Of a DNA stretch of 64,000 nucleotides, positions 26,870 through 35,887 are shown one piece after another. Within the stretch, counting starts at the first letter, position 1. Each line of letters opens with the position of its first letter. The position numbers and the translations under genes were made by a program. The stretch covers positions 1-64,000 of the forward strand of contig NZ_JACIGK010000010.1 of assembly GCF_014197915.1 (NCBI RefSeq), written 5' to 3'. The notes under the pieces are model-generated. The model made no database searches, was not told the origin of the DNA, and was given only the letters and a program-made list of their open reading frames with translations. The stretch is from Roseospira visakhapatnamensis. GTDB lineage: Bacteria > Pseudomonadota > Alphaproteobacteria > Rhodospirillales > Rhodospirillaceae.

Positions 26870-28504
26870 ATGGACCGAATCAGGGGACCGCGAGACAGAG
26901 CAGACGCGGACGCGACCGCCCTCACGCCGGGCCGCGATGGCGGCCGGCCGCCGGCACGCCCGCGCCTGTGGGACCAGGCCGCGCCGCCGGTGTCGGTGCT
27001 GGTCTGTCCCCTGGACGGCGTCAACGGCGCCGACGGCGGCGAGGGCGCCGAGGCCGTCCTGGCCACGCTGCGCCAGTGCCCCGGACTCCGGGTCCAGACC
27101 CTGCGCGGCAGTCCCTCGGCCGGCCCGCGTCCCGGCGCCGGCCTGGTGGCCCTGCTGCATCACGCCACCCGGCAGGGGCGGGCATGGCTCGCCGACGCGG
27201 AGGCGGACGTCCTGATCTGGGGTCAGCGGGCCGGAAGCCTGATGCGGCTGTCCGTCCTGGGACGCCGGCCCCCGCTTGACCTGGATATCGGACACCCGCG
27301 TCCGTGGTCGGTGGTGGCGCTGCCCGTGGATGCGCCGGCGATCGCCCGGCACCTGCTGCACGCCACCGTGCTGGCCGCCGCGCCCGGCCCCGCCGAACCC
27401 GGGCGGCACGCCCTGCCCGCCCGCCTGCGGACCGCCCTGGCGGCCGCCGCCGCGCTGGTCCCGTCCGCATCGGAGCGCCTGTTCGCCGGCGAGGTTCCGG
27501 CCGGCTACCGGCTGGCGCTGGGCCGCCTCCGCGCCCTGGACGCCCATCGGCGCCACGAGTCCGCGGGCCTGCGCACCGCCGCCGAGACCATGGGGGAGGC
27601 CCTGGAGACCCTCGCGGGACGCTGGCCGGCGGACCTGATCACCCTGGCCCGCGTGGACTGGGCCGATGCCCACGTCTGGGCGACGGCGCTGGCCAACCGG
27701 GCCTCGCGGGAAACCCTGGCGGAGGGCGCGGCGGCCTATCAGGCGGCCCTGGCGCGGCTGGACCCCGACCACCTGCCGGGAGACGCCGCCGCCCTGCGGG
27801 TCCGTCTGGCCGCCACCCTGCACCGGCTGACCCGGACCACGGCCGACGCCGGGGATCAGGTAACCGCCATCCAGGCGCTGGAGGCCGCCGCCCGGGCGTG
27901 GACGCGGGCCGGCGCGCCCCGGCGAGCGCGCGCGCTGCTGGCCACCGTGGCGGCGATGCGCCTGTCTCACGCCATCACCGCCGGGGAGTCCCGTGAGTTC
28001 GCGGCGGTGGCCGCCCTGGTCGATCCCCTGATCGCCGACGCCCTCGCCGCCGACGACACCGCCACGCTGGCGCGGCTGTATCACGCCCGCGCCACCGCCC
28101 TGGCCGGCCTCGCCTGGCACGAACCGGCGCCGGGGCACCGCGACCAGGCCGCCGACTGCCTGGGAAAGGCCCTGACCTTGTACCGCCGCCTGGGCATGGG
28201 CGAGGATCTGGCGCGGGCCCGGCGCCTGCTGGCGCGGTTGCGGCCGACGCCCCGTGACCCGGACCGGACCATCCCTCCGTCGCCGGCCGACGCCCCGGCC
28301 ACACGAGCGGCCCAGACCCCGGCCCCGGCGCCCACCCTGGTGCCGCTCCCCACCCGCGACTCGCCCCCCGACGACACGCCCGCGCGGCCCGACGGACCCG
28401 GCGACGACTCGTGGCCCCCCGCGACGCCGACCCCCCGCCGCAGCACCGCGGCGCGAGGCCGGCATCGGCGCGCGCGCTCCCGGCCGAGTGACAACCGCGC
28501 TTGA
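26870..28504 (+). CDS. Hypothetical helical-repeat (TPR-like) protein
   Basis: A 544-residue protein. Residues 40-150 form an alpha/beta-like domain (SVLVCPLDGVNGADGGEGAE, then ADVLIWGQRAGSLMRLSVLG). Residues 230-440 are Ala/Leu/Arg-rich helices with TPR-like spacing (for example AAYQAALARLDPDHLPGDAA and CLGKALTLYRRLGMGEDLA). The last 100 residues are Pro/Thr-rich and end in a basic tail. No enzyme motif or signal peptide. The start is not backed by a strong ribosome-binding site. The stop codon overlaps the start of the bchE promoter region. Function unknown. Confidence 0.65.
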   Translation: MDRIRGPRDRADADATALTPGRDGGRPPARPRLWDQAAPPVSVLVCPLDGVNGADGGEGAEAVLATLRQCPGLRVQTLRGSPSAGPRPGAGLVALLHHATRQGRAWLADAEADVLIWGQRAGSLMRLSVLGRRPPLDLDIGHPRPWSVVALPVDAPAIARHLLHATVLAAAPGPAEPGRHALPARLRTALAAAAALVPSASERLFAGEVPAGYRLALGRLRALDAHRRHESAGLRTAAETMGEALETLAGRWPADLITLARVDWADAHVWATALANRASRETLAEGAAAYQAALARLDPDHLPGDAAALRVRLAATLHRLTRTTADAGDQVTAIQALEAAARAWTRAGAPRRARALLATVAAMRLSHAITAGESREFAAVAALVDPLIADALAADDTATLARLYHARATALAGLAWHEPAPGHRDQAADCLGKALTLYRRLGMGEDLARARRLLARLRPTPRDPDRTIPPSPADAPATRAAQTPAPAPTLVPLPTRDSPPDDTPARPDGPGDDSWPPATPTPRRSTAARGRHRRARSRPSDNRA

Positions 28505-28541
28505 CAATCGTGGTTGACAGTCGGTCGGATGCGGGTCTAAG
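28502..28541 (+). promoter_or_regulatory. Candidate bchE promoter with PpsR/CrtJ-like site
   Basis: TTGACA (28514-28519) with TCTAAG (28536-28541) at 16 bases spacing gives a good -35 and a moderate -10. Overlapping the -35 is TGACAA-N6-TTGACA (28502-28519), a near-palindrome one base away from the TGTCA-N8-TGACA pattern (TGT-N12-ACA) bound by the photosynthesis repressor PpsR/CrtJ. Control of bch genes by that repressor is known in purple bacteria; binding here is inference. Confidence 0.45.
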
Positions 28542-28651
28542 GTTCGCGATCTATTTCGCCTATTCTCAAAGACTTACCGCTATTTGCCTCGGGCCTGCGT
28601 CGGGGTTGGAGGTCTTGGGAGGCAGGCTCTCAGATGGCGAGGAGACCCCTC

Positions 28652-30451
28652 ATGCGGATCGTGCTGATCCAGCCGAATTATCATTCCGGTGGCGCCGAGG
28701 TGGCCGGCAACTGGTCGCCGGCGTGGGTCGCCTACCTGGCCGGTTACCTGAAGGCGAAGGGCGGCTACACCGATATCCGCTTCATCGACGCCATGACCGA
28801 CGACATGTCGGACGATCAACTGCGCGCCGCCCTGGCCAAGGAAAAGCCCGACGTCGTCGGCACCACGGCCAACACCCCCGCCATCTACAAGGCGGAAGAG
28901 GTGCTGAAGATCGCCCGCGAGATGTTCCCCGACGCGGTCACCATACTCGGCGGCATCCACGGCACCTTCATGTATCAGCAGGTGCTGCGCGAGGCGCCGT
29001 GGATCGACGCCATCGTGCGCGGCGAGGGCGAACAGGTGATGCTCAACCTCGTGCGCGCGGTGGACGAGGGCCAGTGGCCCGGCGCCCGTGGCCAGGTCAA
29101 GGGCATCGCCTATGGCGAGGGCGAGAAGGTCATCGCCACCCAGGCCGAGCCGCCGATCCGCGACGTCGACGACATCGTCGCCGACTGGAGCGTGCTCGAC
29201 TGGGAAAAGTACATCTACATCCCCACCGGCACCCGCGTGGCCACTCCCAACATGGCGCGGGGCTGCCCGTTCACCTGTAGCTTCTGTTCCCAGTGGAAGT
29301 TCTGGCGCGACTATCGGGTGCGCGATCCCAAGGCGGTGGTGGACGAGATCGAGGTGCTCGTCAAGGAGCACAAGGTGGGCTTCTTCATCCTCGCCGACGA
29401 GGAACCGACCATCAACAAGAAGGCCTTCGTCGCCTTCTGCGAGGAGTTGAAGGCCCGCGACCTGGGCGTCCTGTGGGGCATCAACACCCGCGTCACCGAC
29501 GTCCTGCGCGACGAAGACCTGCTGCCCTTCTATCGCTCGGCCGGGCTGGTCCATATCTCGCTGGGCACCGAGGCGGCGGCGCAGTTGAACCTGGACCTGT
29601 TCCACAAGGAAACCACGGTCGCCCAGAACAAGCGGGCCATCGACCTGCTGCGCGAGAACGGCATCGTCACCGAGGCCCAGTTCATCGTCGGCCTGGAGAA
29701 CGAGACCCGCGAGACCCTGGAAGAAACCTTCAAGCTGTGTATGGACTGGAACCCGGACATGGCCAACTGGTCCATGTTCACGCCCTGGCCGTTTTCGGAC
29801 CTGTATCGCGAGATGGGCGACAAGGTGGAGGTCCATGACTTCTCGCAGTACAACTTCGTCACGCCGATCATGCGGCCCAAGTCCATGGATCGCGGCGAGT
29901 TGCTGGACGCGGTCATGTCCTGCTACCGCCGGTTCTACATGAAGAAGGCGTTTCTCAGCTATCCTTGGGTGCCGGGCGACAAGGTGCGCCGCAAGTACCT
30001 GCAAGGCTGCCTGAAGGCGTACCTGCAAAGCGCCATGAAGCGTCAGTTCTACAACCTTGGCAAGGTCGGCTACTGGGGACCGCACACCATCAAGAAGGTC
30101 AGGTTCGCCTTCGACCGCTCGCGCAAGCTGGACGCCGTACCGACGGACAAGGAGAACGAGGACTGGAAGAAGCTGTCCGCCAAGAAGCAGGCCGAGATCG
30201 AGGCCGGCATCCGCGCCTACAACGAGGCCGGCAAGCCGCTCGACAAGACCGACGGCCAGCCCGCCAAGGTCATGACCTGCGGCGGCGGCGACCAGCAGAT
30301 GTCCGACCACGCCATGACGGCCTCCATGACCGCCTGCGGCGGCAACAAGGGTCAGCTCTCCGAGCACGAGATGGCGGCGGCCATGAAGCCCTGCAAGACC
30401 GGCGAGGAACCGGCCGAGGAGATGCTGGAACACGCCGGGTCCCGTCGCTGA
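28652..30451 (+). CDS. bchE: Anaerobic Mg-protoporphyrin IX monomethyl ester cyclase BchE
   Basis: A 599-residue B12-dependent radical SAM enzyme that forms the fifth (isocyclic) ring of (bacterio)chlorophyll without oxygen. The N-terminal cobalamin-binding domain opens with [15 protein letters not shown], near-diagnostic for BchE. The radical SAM cluster motif is CPFTCSFC (Cys205, 209, 212), and the core continues with [15 protein letters not shown] and [17 protein letters not shown] 28652 was chosen because GAGGAG lies 7 bases upstream. The last 90 residues are charged and contain two related Cys-Gly motifs ([13 protein letters not shown] and [13 protein letters not shown]), an unusual tail. 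A cobalamin-synthesis gene follows two genes later. Confidence 0.93.
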   Translation: MRIVLIQPNYHSGGAEVAGNWSPAWVAYLAGYLKAKGGYTDIRFIDAMTDDMSDDQLRAALAKEKPDVVGTTANTPAIYKAEEVLKIAREMFPDAVTILGGIHGTFMYQQVLREAPWIDAIVRGEGEQVMLNLVRAVDEGQWPGARGQVKGIAYGEGEKVIATQAEPPIRDVDDIVADWSVLDWEKYIYIPTGTRVATPNMARGCPFTCSFCSQWKFWRDYRVRDPKAVVDEIEVLVKEHKVGFFILADEEPTINKKAFVAFCEELKARDLGVLWGINTRVTDVLRDEDLLPFYRSAGLVHISLGTEAAAQLNLDLFHKETTVAQNKRAIDLLRENGIVTEAQFIVGLENETRETLEETFKLCMDWNPDMANWSMFTPWPFSDLYREMGDKVEVHDFSQYNFVTPIMRPKSMDRGELLDAVMSCYRRFYMKKAFLSYPWVPGDKVRRKYLQGCLKAYLQSAMKRQFYNLGKVGYWGPHTIKKVRFAFDRSRKLDAVPTDKENEDWKKLSAKKQAEIEAGIRAYNEAGKPLDKTDGQPAKVMTCGGGDQQMSDHAMTASMTACGGNKGQLSEHEMAAAMKPCKTGEEPAEEMLEHAGSRR

Positions 30452-30660
30452 GGCCGACCGTCAGGTCACCCGCGATGCCGCGCCGCCATGGGGTTCGCCC
30501 TCGCGGCGGCGTGGGGGCGGGGTGTGCCGTCCCCGGCCGGGCCAGGGGTTGAGGCACCCCGGACGCGCGACCATCTCTGAAGAGGTCTCAACGGCGACGC
30601 GTCGGGGACAGTGGTTCCGGTGAGTGTTCCCGCCGCGTCCTGACAGGGAAGCAACGGACC

Positions 30661-30987
30661 ATGCAGCCCAAGGATTCGACCAATAACGAGGGTTTCAAGG
30701 GCTTCACCAACCACGATTGCCCGTTCCTGCCCTGCCATGAAGGTGTGCGCGGTGACTTCAACTGTCTGTTTTGTTACTGCCCGCTGATCGCTTACGAGTG
30801 TCCCGGCCCCTACGATGTGTTCACCGACAAGAACGGGATCACCCGCAAGGACTGCTCGGACTGCACCCTGCCCCATAACGGCTATCGTGGCGCCTGGAAC
30901 TTCATCCAGAAGTGGCTTCTGAAGCCGGTGGTCTGGAACGGCCAGCCGCAGACTCGCAAGTACCGCATCAAGCCCGTGAAGGACTGA
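30661..30987 (+). CDS. Cysteine-rich small-domain protein
   Basis: A 108-residue protein with the pattern FTNHDCPFLPCHEG, then CLFCYCPLIAYECPG, then KDCSDCTLPHNGY. These are the spaced Cys and His residues of the cysteine-rich small domain family, predicted to bind metal or an Fe-S cluster. Members often sit with cobalamin genes, as here between bchE and cobQ. It has no signal peptide. GGGAAG precedes ATG 30661. Role unknown; a link to cobalt, corrinoid or BchE maturation is inferred from context only. Confidence 0.8.
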   Translation: MQPKDSTNNEGFKGFTNHDCPFLPCHEGVRGDFNCLFCYCPLIAYECPGPYDVFTDKNGITRKDCSDCTLPHNGYRGAWNFIQKWLLKPVVWNGQPQTRKYRIKPVKD

Positions 30988-31211
30988 CAGGGGTCCCAGG
31001 TCCGTCGGAGGCGCGACGCCCCCTCGCCCCTGGCCATGCCCGCTCCGGGCGGGGAGGGACCGCCGGACGACGAGGACGCGGCGGGACGGCGGAGGCCGAT
31101 CACCCCGGAGCCGGCGCCCCGCCGCGTCGCCATGCGCGCCCGCCCACCGTTGATCCACGCCGGGCGTTGCGGCATCCTCGGCGCCTTCCCCTCCCCTGAT
31201 GCCTGGACACC

Positions 31212-32819
31212 ATGACCCCCGAGTCCCCGACGTCGCCGAAGCCGCTTCCCAAGGCCCCCGAGATCCCCGCCGACCTGACGATCCCCGTCCCGCCGCCCGA
31301 CGCGAGGAAACGCGCGAAAGTCCTGATGATCCAGGGCACCAGCTCCGATGTGGGCAAGAGCCTGCTGGTGGCTGGCCTGTGCCGCGCCTTCACCCGGCGC
31401 GGCCTGGACGTGCGCCCCTTCAAGGCGCAGAACATGAGCAACAACGCCGCCGTGGCGGTGGACAGCGACGCGCCGCCCAACCCAGACGGCACCTTTCCGC
31501 ATGGCGAGATCGGCCGCGCCCAGGCGCTCCAGGCGCGGGCCTGCCGCCAGGCGCCCTCCATCGACATGAACCCGGTGCTCCTGAAGCCGCAAACCGAAAT
31601 CGGCGCCCAGGTGGTGTTGCGCGGCCGGGTGCTGGGCAACTGCCCGGCCCGGATCTATCACCGCATGCGCCATGCGCTGATGCCGGCGGTGCTGGGCAGC
31701 CTGGAAAAGCTGCGCGCCAACGCCGACCTGGTGATCGTCGAGGGCGCGGGCAGCGGCGCCGAGGTCTACTTGCGCGACTCCGACATCACCAACATGCGGC
31801 TGGCGGAGATGGCCGACCTGCCGGTGGTGTTCCTGTCCGACATCGATCGCGGCGGCACCATGGGCGCCCTGGTGGGCACCCAGGCCCTGTTGCGGCCCGA
31901 GGACAACGCCCGCGTCCATGGCTACCTGATCAACAAGTTCCGGGGCGACTTCACCATCTTCGAGCCCGCCTGCGAGACCATCACCGCCCGCACCGGCTGG
32001 CCGTTCCTGGGCGTGGTGCGCTGGTTCGAGGGTGGCGATCGCCTGCCGGCCGAGGATTCCCTGGCCCTGGAACGCCCCGCCGACCCCGGCGCCGGCAACC
32101 TGAAGGTGGCGGTGCCGCGCCTGTCGCGCATCGCCAACTTCGACGACATCGACCCGCTGGCCATGGAGCCCGGCGTCTCCGTCTCCTGGGTACAGCCGGG
32201 CCAGCCCGTCCCGCGCGACACCGACGTGGTGATCCTGCCCGGCTCCAAGGCCACCCGAACCGACCTGGAGGTGATGCGCCGCGAGGGCTGGGACGTCGAC
32301 ATCCTGGCCCATGCCCGGGCAGGCGGCCGGGTGGTGGGCCTGTGCGCCGGCTATCAGATGCTCGGCCGGGTGGTGCGCGACCCCCAGGGGATCGAGGGAC
32401 CACCGGGCGAGACCCCGGGCCTGGGCCTGCTGGACCTGGAGACCGAGATCGGCGGCGACAAGCGGCTGATCGACCTGGACATGACCGACCGGGCCAGCGG
32501 CTGCCGTGTCACGGGCTACGAGATGCACATGGGGCGCACCACCGGCCCGGGGCTGGCGCGGCCCTGGCTGACGCTCGACGACGGCGCGGGTGCCGCGCCC
32601 CGGCCGGAGGGCGCCGTCTCCCCCAACGGCTGTGTGATGGGGGCCTATGTGCATGGGCTGTTCGGCGCCGACGCCTTCCGCGGCCACTGGATCACACAGA
32701 TGGGTGGACAGGCGGCGCGCCTGAACTATGAGGCGCGGGTCGAGGAGGCCCTCGACGACCTGGCCGGGCACCTGGAGACCCACCTGGACCTGGACGCGCT
32801 GCTCGCGCTCGCGCGGTAG
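31212..32819 (+). CDS. cobQ: Cobyric acid synthase
   Basis: A 535-residue glutamine-dependent amidotransferase that amidates four carboxylates of adenosylcobyrinic acid diamide in cobalamin synthesis. It has the P-loop GTSSDVGKS (42-50), FKAQNMSNNAAV, VEGAGSGAEVYLRD and FLSDIDRGG. The glutaminase domain has the nucleophile in GLCAGYQMLGR near residue 378 and GYEMHMGRT near the C-terminal third. The first 35 residues are a Pro-rich extension not needed by the fold. It supports the two B12 enzymes seen in the window, BchE and NrdJ. Confidence 0.95.
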   Translation: MTPESPTSPKPLPKAPEIPADLTIPVPPPDARKRAKVLMIQGTSSDVGKSLLVAGLCRAFTRRGLDVRPFKAQNMSNNAAVAVDSDAPPNPDGTFPHGEIGRAQALQARACRQAPSIDMNPVLLKPQTEIGAQVVLRGRVLGNCPARIYHRMRHALMPAVLGSLEKLRANADLVIVEGAGSGAEVYLRDSDITNMRLAEMADLPVVFLSDIDRGGTMGALVGTQALLRPEDNARVHGYLINKFRGDFTIFEPACETITARTGWPFLGVVRWFEGGDRLPAEDSLALERPADPGAGNLKVAVPRLSRIANFDDIDPLAMEPGVSVSWVQPGQPVPRDTDVVILPGSKATRTDLEVMRREGWDVDILAHARAGGRVVGLCAGYQMLGRVVRDPQGIEGPPGETPGLGLLDLETEIGGDKRLIDLDMTDRASGCRVTGYEMHMGRTTGPGLARPWLTLDDGAGAAPRPEGAVSPNGCVMGAYVHGLFGADAFRGHWITQMGGQAARLNYEARVEEALDDLAGHLETHLDLDALLALAR

Positions 32820-32837
32820 CGGCGCGCGTGGGACCGA

Positions 32838-32872
32838 CGGTCATTGAGAAGGACCGTTGCCGTCCGTGGCCG
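32838..32872. repeat. 35-bp partial copy of a dispersed repeat
   Basis: It matches 35663-35697 at 30 of 35 bases in the same orientation. It contains a CGGTC/GACCG inverted pair around TTGAGA. It lies just after the cobQ stop codon. Confidence 0.6.
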
Positions 32873-32966
32873 GCCCGCTGCCCCACGCGGTCGGCCACAT
32901 TTGCGATTGCCTCTCATCCGAGAAGGCATACAGTGGCGCGGTCGCGGATCACGAGGGAGACTCCCC

Positions 32967-33929
32967 ATGTCGCAGGCGGCGCCGCCCTGCCCCACCATCG
33001 GCCACTTCGATCATCGCTTCGGCGGGGTCGACGCCCGCCCGCAAGAACACCGCGTGCGGCTGGTGACCCTGATCACCCTGGCGGTGATGGCGGTGGAGAT
33101 CGCCGCCGGCCTGCTGACCGGCTCCATGGCGCTGCTGGCCGACGGGGTGCACATGGGCACCCATGCGCTCGCCCTGGGGCTGGCCGCCGCCGCCTATGTG
33201 TTCGCCCGCCGTCATGCCCATGACCCGCGCTTCAGCCTGGGCACGGGAAAGACCGGCGACCTGGCCGGCTTCGCCAGTGCCTTGATGCTGGGGTTCACGG
33301 CGCTGCTGATGATCGGGCATGCCGTCGAACGCCTGCTGAACCCGCAGTCCATCGCCTATGGCGAGGCCCTGCTGATCGCGGTGATCGGCCTGGTGGTGAA
33401 CGTGGTGTCGGCGGTCGCCCTGACCGGCGGGCACGAGCATCACGGTCATGGTCACGACCACGATCATCGTCACGACCACCACCACGGACACGGGCACGAC
33501 AACAACCTGCGCGCCGCCCTGGTGCATGTGATCGCCGATGCCCTGACCTCGGTCGGCGCGATCATCGCCCTGGCGACGGCCTGGGCCTACGGCTGGCGGT
33601 GGCTGGATCCGGCCGTCGCCATGGTGTCGGCGGCGGTCATCCTGGTGTGGGCCTACGGCCTGCTGCGCGACACCGGTCGCGTGCTGCTGGATACCGAGGC
33701 CCCGCAGACCCTGCGCCGCCAGGTTCTGGGCAGCCTGGAGGCGGACGGCGACAGCCGGGTCGAGGATCTGCACATGTGGTCCGTGGGCTCGGGCGCGGTG
33801 ATGCTGGTGGCCTCGGTGGTCACCCATGGCGACCGCCAGCCCGATGACTACAAGGCCGCCCTGCCCGAGGACGCGGGCATCTGCCATCCGATCATCGAGG
33901 TGCGCCACTGCGACGCCTGCGGCCCGTGA
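32967..33929 (+). CDS. Cation diffusion facilitator, DmeF-like (Co/Ni exporter)
   Basis: A 320-residue CDF transporter with six predicted membrane helices. It begins with GHFDHRFGG, the N-terminal motif of the DmeF group. Metal-site motifs are MALLADGVHMGTHAL in helix 2 and HVIADALTSVGA in helix 5. Between helices 4 and 5 is a His-rich loop (about 151-175), and the C-terminus ends CDACGP. DmeF proteins export cobalt and nickel; a cobalt exporter next to cobQ makes biological sense. CGAGGGAG upstream supports ATG 32967. Confidence 0.88.
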   Translation: MSQAAPPCPTIGHFDHRFGGVDARPQEHRVRLVTLITLAVMAVEIAAGLLTGSMALLADGVHMGTHALALGLAAAAYVFARRHAHDPRFSLGTGKTGDLAGFASALMLGFTALLMIGHAVERLLNPQSIAYGEALLIAVIGLVVNVVSAVALTGGHEHHGHGHDHDHRHDHHHGHGHDNNLRAALVHVIADALTSVGAIIALATAWAYGWRWLDPAVAMVSAAVILVWAYGLLRDTGRVLLDTEAPQTLRRQVLGSLEADGDSRVEDLHMWSVGSGAVMLVASVVTHGDRQPDDYKAALPEDAGICHPIIEVRHCDACGP

Positions 33930-33941
33930 CGCATCCCGGCC

Positions 33942-33976
33942 GTCCGGCCCGGCCCCCGCGCGGAGGCCGGGCGGAC
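33942..33976. terminator. Convergent hairpin after the CDF and pepA genes
   Basis: GTCCGGCCCGGCC (33942-33954) pairs with GGCCGGGCGGAC (33965-33976) with one bulged base and a 10-base loop, in the 58-bp gap between two convergent genes. No T-run on either strand. Confidence 0.5.
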
Positions 33977-33987
33977 CGTGCGTGACG

Positions 33988-35598
33988 CTACTTCTTCTTC
34001 TTTTTCTTGTCCTTGTCTCGCTCTTTGTCCTTGCCCTTCTCCTTGCCGGCATCGGCATCCGCGTCACCGGCGCCGCCACCCCCGGGCTCGGAGGCGCCGC
34101 CGCCGCCCTCGATCATGTCGGCCACCAACCGGTCGAGCAGACGCACGCCGAACCCGGTGCCCCCCTTGGGCACCGTGGCCGCGTCCTTCTTCGACCAGGT
34201 CACCCCGGCGATGTCCAGATGCGCCCAGGGGGTCTTGTCGGTGATGAAGCGTTGCAGGAACTGGGCGGCGGTGATGGAGCCGGCCTCGCGGTTGCCGACG
34301 TTCTTCATGTCGGCGATGTCGGACCGGATCATCTTGTCGTAGGCATCGCCCAGGGGCAGGCGCCAGACCTTCTCGCCCACGGCCCGGCCGGCCCCGGTCA
34401 GGGCGTCGGCCAGGGCGTCGTCATTGGCGAACAGGCCGGCATGCTCGCTGCCCAGGCTGATGATGATGGCCCCGGTCAGGGTGGCCAGGTCAATGATGTG
34501 GCTGGGCTTGAAGCGATCCTGTGCATACCAGAGCACGTCGGCCAGCACCAGCCGGCCCTCGGCGTCGGTGTTGATGACCTCGATGGTCTGACCGTCGGCC
34601 GAGGTGACCACGTCGCCGGGACGCTGGGCGGTGCCCGACGGCATGTTCTCCACCAGGCCGCACAGGCCGATCACGTTGGCCTTGGCCTTGCGGCCGGCCA
34701 GCGCCTTGAGGGTACCGGCGACCACGCCCGCGCCGCCCATGTCCCACTTCATGTCCTCCATGCCGGCGGCCGGCTTGATGCTGATGCCGCCGGTGTCGAA
34801 GGTCACGCCCTTGCCCACCAGGGCCAGCGGCGCCGCCTTCCTGTCGTCCGCGCCCCGGTACTCCAGCACCAGCAGGCGCGGCGGCCGCGCCGAGCCCTGG
34901 GCCACGCCCAGCAACGCCCCCATGCCCAGCTTGCGCATCTTGGCTTCGTCCAGGACCTCGACGGACACGCCCAGGTCCTCCAGGTCGCGCACCGCCTCCA
35001 CGAAGCTTTCCGGGTAGAGGATATTGGCCGGCTCGCTGACCAGATCGCGGGTCAGGCACACGCCGGCGGCCACCACGTCCAGCGCCGCGAAGGCGGCCCC
35101 GGCGCCGGCGGGATCGTCACACAGCACGGTCAGGTTCTTGAGCGCCGGCTTCTCCTCCGGCTTTTCCTTGGTGCGGTACTTGTCGAAGCGGTAGGCGCGC
35201 AGCCGCGCGCCCACGGCCGCATGAGCCGCCGCGATGGGGGCCTTGAGGTCCATGCCCTCGGGCCGCTCCACCACCAGGGCGGCGGCCTCGTCGCCCAGCC
35301 CGGCCAGGCAGGCGGTGGCGGCGCCGCCCACGGCCTCCATCACCGCCGCGTCGATCTTGCCGGCCGCGCCGAGTCCCACCAGGACGATGCGGGTCAGGGT
35401 GACGCCGTGCGGGGCCGGCACCACCAGGGTTTCCCCCTTCTCGCCCTTGAACCGGGCATGCTCCATGGCGCGGCGCACCTGGCCTCCCGTCACCTCGTCC
35501 AGTTCGGTGGCGGTCTGGCCGGGGACCTTGCCCTCCAGGACACCCACCACCAGGGCTCCGGACTCCGGAAGGGCAGGCTTGCCGAACGAAATCTTCAT
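33988..35598 (-). CDS. pepA: Leucyl aminopeptidase (M17)
   Basis: A 536-residue dizinc aminopeptidase releasing N-terminal residues from peptides. The C-terminal catalytic half has VGKGVTFDTGGISIKP (metal-binding Lys/Asp region), KWDMGGAGVV and the family signature NTDAEGRLVLAD. The C-terminus is unusual: after a Gly/Ala-rich linker it ends in an alternating Lys/Asp/Glu stretch and a run of six lysines. ATG 35598 begins the conserved N-terminal domain; the frame is open further upstream through repeat sequence. Confidence 0.94.
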   Translation of the reverse strand: MKISFGKPALPESGALVVGVLEGKVPGQTATELDEVTGGQVRRAMEHARFKGEKGETLVVPAPHGVTLTRIVLVGLGAAGKIDAAVMEAVGGAATACLAGLGDEAAALVVERPEGMDLKAPIAAAHAAVGARLRAYRFDKYRTKEKPEEKPALKNLTVLCDDPAGAGAAFAALDVVAAGVCLTRDLVSEPANILYPESFVEAVRDLEDLGVSVEVLDEAKMRKLGMGALLGVAQGSARPPRLLVLEYRGADDRKAAPLALVGKGVTFDTGGISIKPAAGMEDMKWDMGGAGVVAGTLKALAGRKAKANVIGLCGLVENMPSGTAQRPGDVVTSADGQTIEVINTDAEGRLVLADVLWYAQDRFKPSHIIDLATLTGAIIISLGSEHAGLFANDDALADALTGAGRAVGEKVWRLPLGDAYDKMIRSDIADMKNVGNREAGSITAAQFLQRFITDKTPWAHLDIAGVTWSKKDAATVPKGGTGFGVRLLDRLVADMIEGGGGASEPGGGGAGDADADAGKEKGKDKERDKDKKKKKK

Positions 35599-35653
35599 CG
35601 TGCTCTCTCTTGTGTGTCGTTGAGGGCGGACCAGGATGACCAGGGTTCCGGTG

Positions 35654-35735
35654 TCATACCAACGGTCCTTGAGACTGACCGGTGCCGTCCCTGGCCGCTC
35701 GACGGATGAGTCACACTCATCCGCCGCTGGTATCA
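35654..35735. repeat. 82-bp palindromic element with terminal inverted repeats
   Basis: Ends TCATACCAAC and GCTGGTATCA match as inverted repeats at 8 of 10 bases. Inside are two hairpins: CGGTC/GACCG and CGGATGAGT-CAC-ACTCATCCG (35703-35723, perfect). The left part recurs at 32838-32872 and the right part, inverted, at 45039-45078. This is the layout of a small non-autonomous element (MITE- or REP-like). Confidence 0.65.
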
Positions 35736-35887
35736 GACCCCGTCCGGACCGTGACGAAAACCTCTGGGTGTCGGACTCGCCGTCCCGCCCCGCCCGTCGC
35801 TCGCGACCGACGCCAGGACCAGGCGGGACCAAAGCTTACAAGGGCATGAAGGGACGGGGAAGGCCCGGGTCAAGGGGTCCCGGGCGC

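Noticed and set aside
26708-28507. 599-codon minus-strand frame opposite the TPR-like gene
   Set aside because: Composition is Gly/Arg/Gln-rich without domains; the plus-strand reading has regular helices and an alpha/beta segment.
30452-30660. Cobalamin riboswitch ahead of the Cys-rich/cobQ genes
   Set aside because: The expected B12-box and GCCACTG core were not found; only generic GC-rich hairpins.
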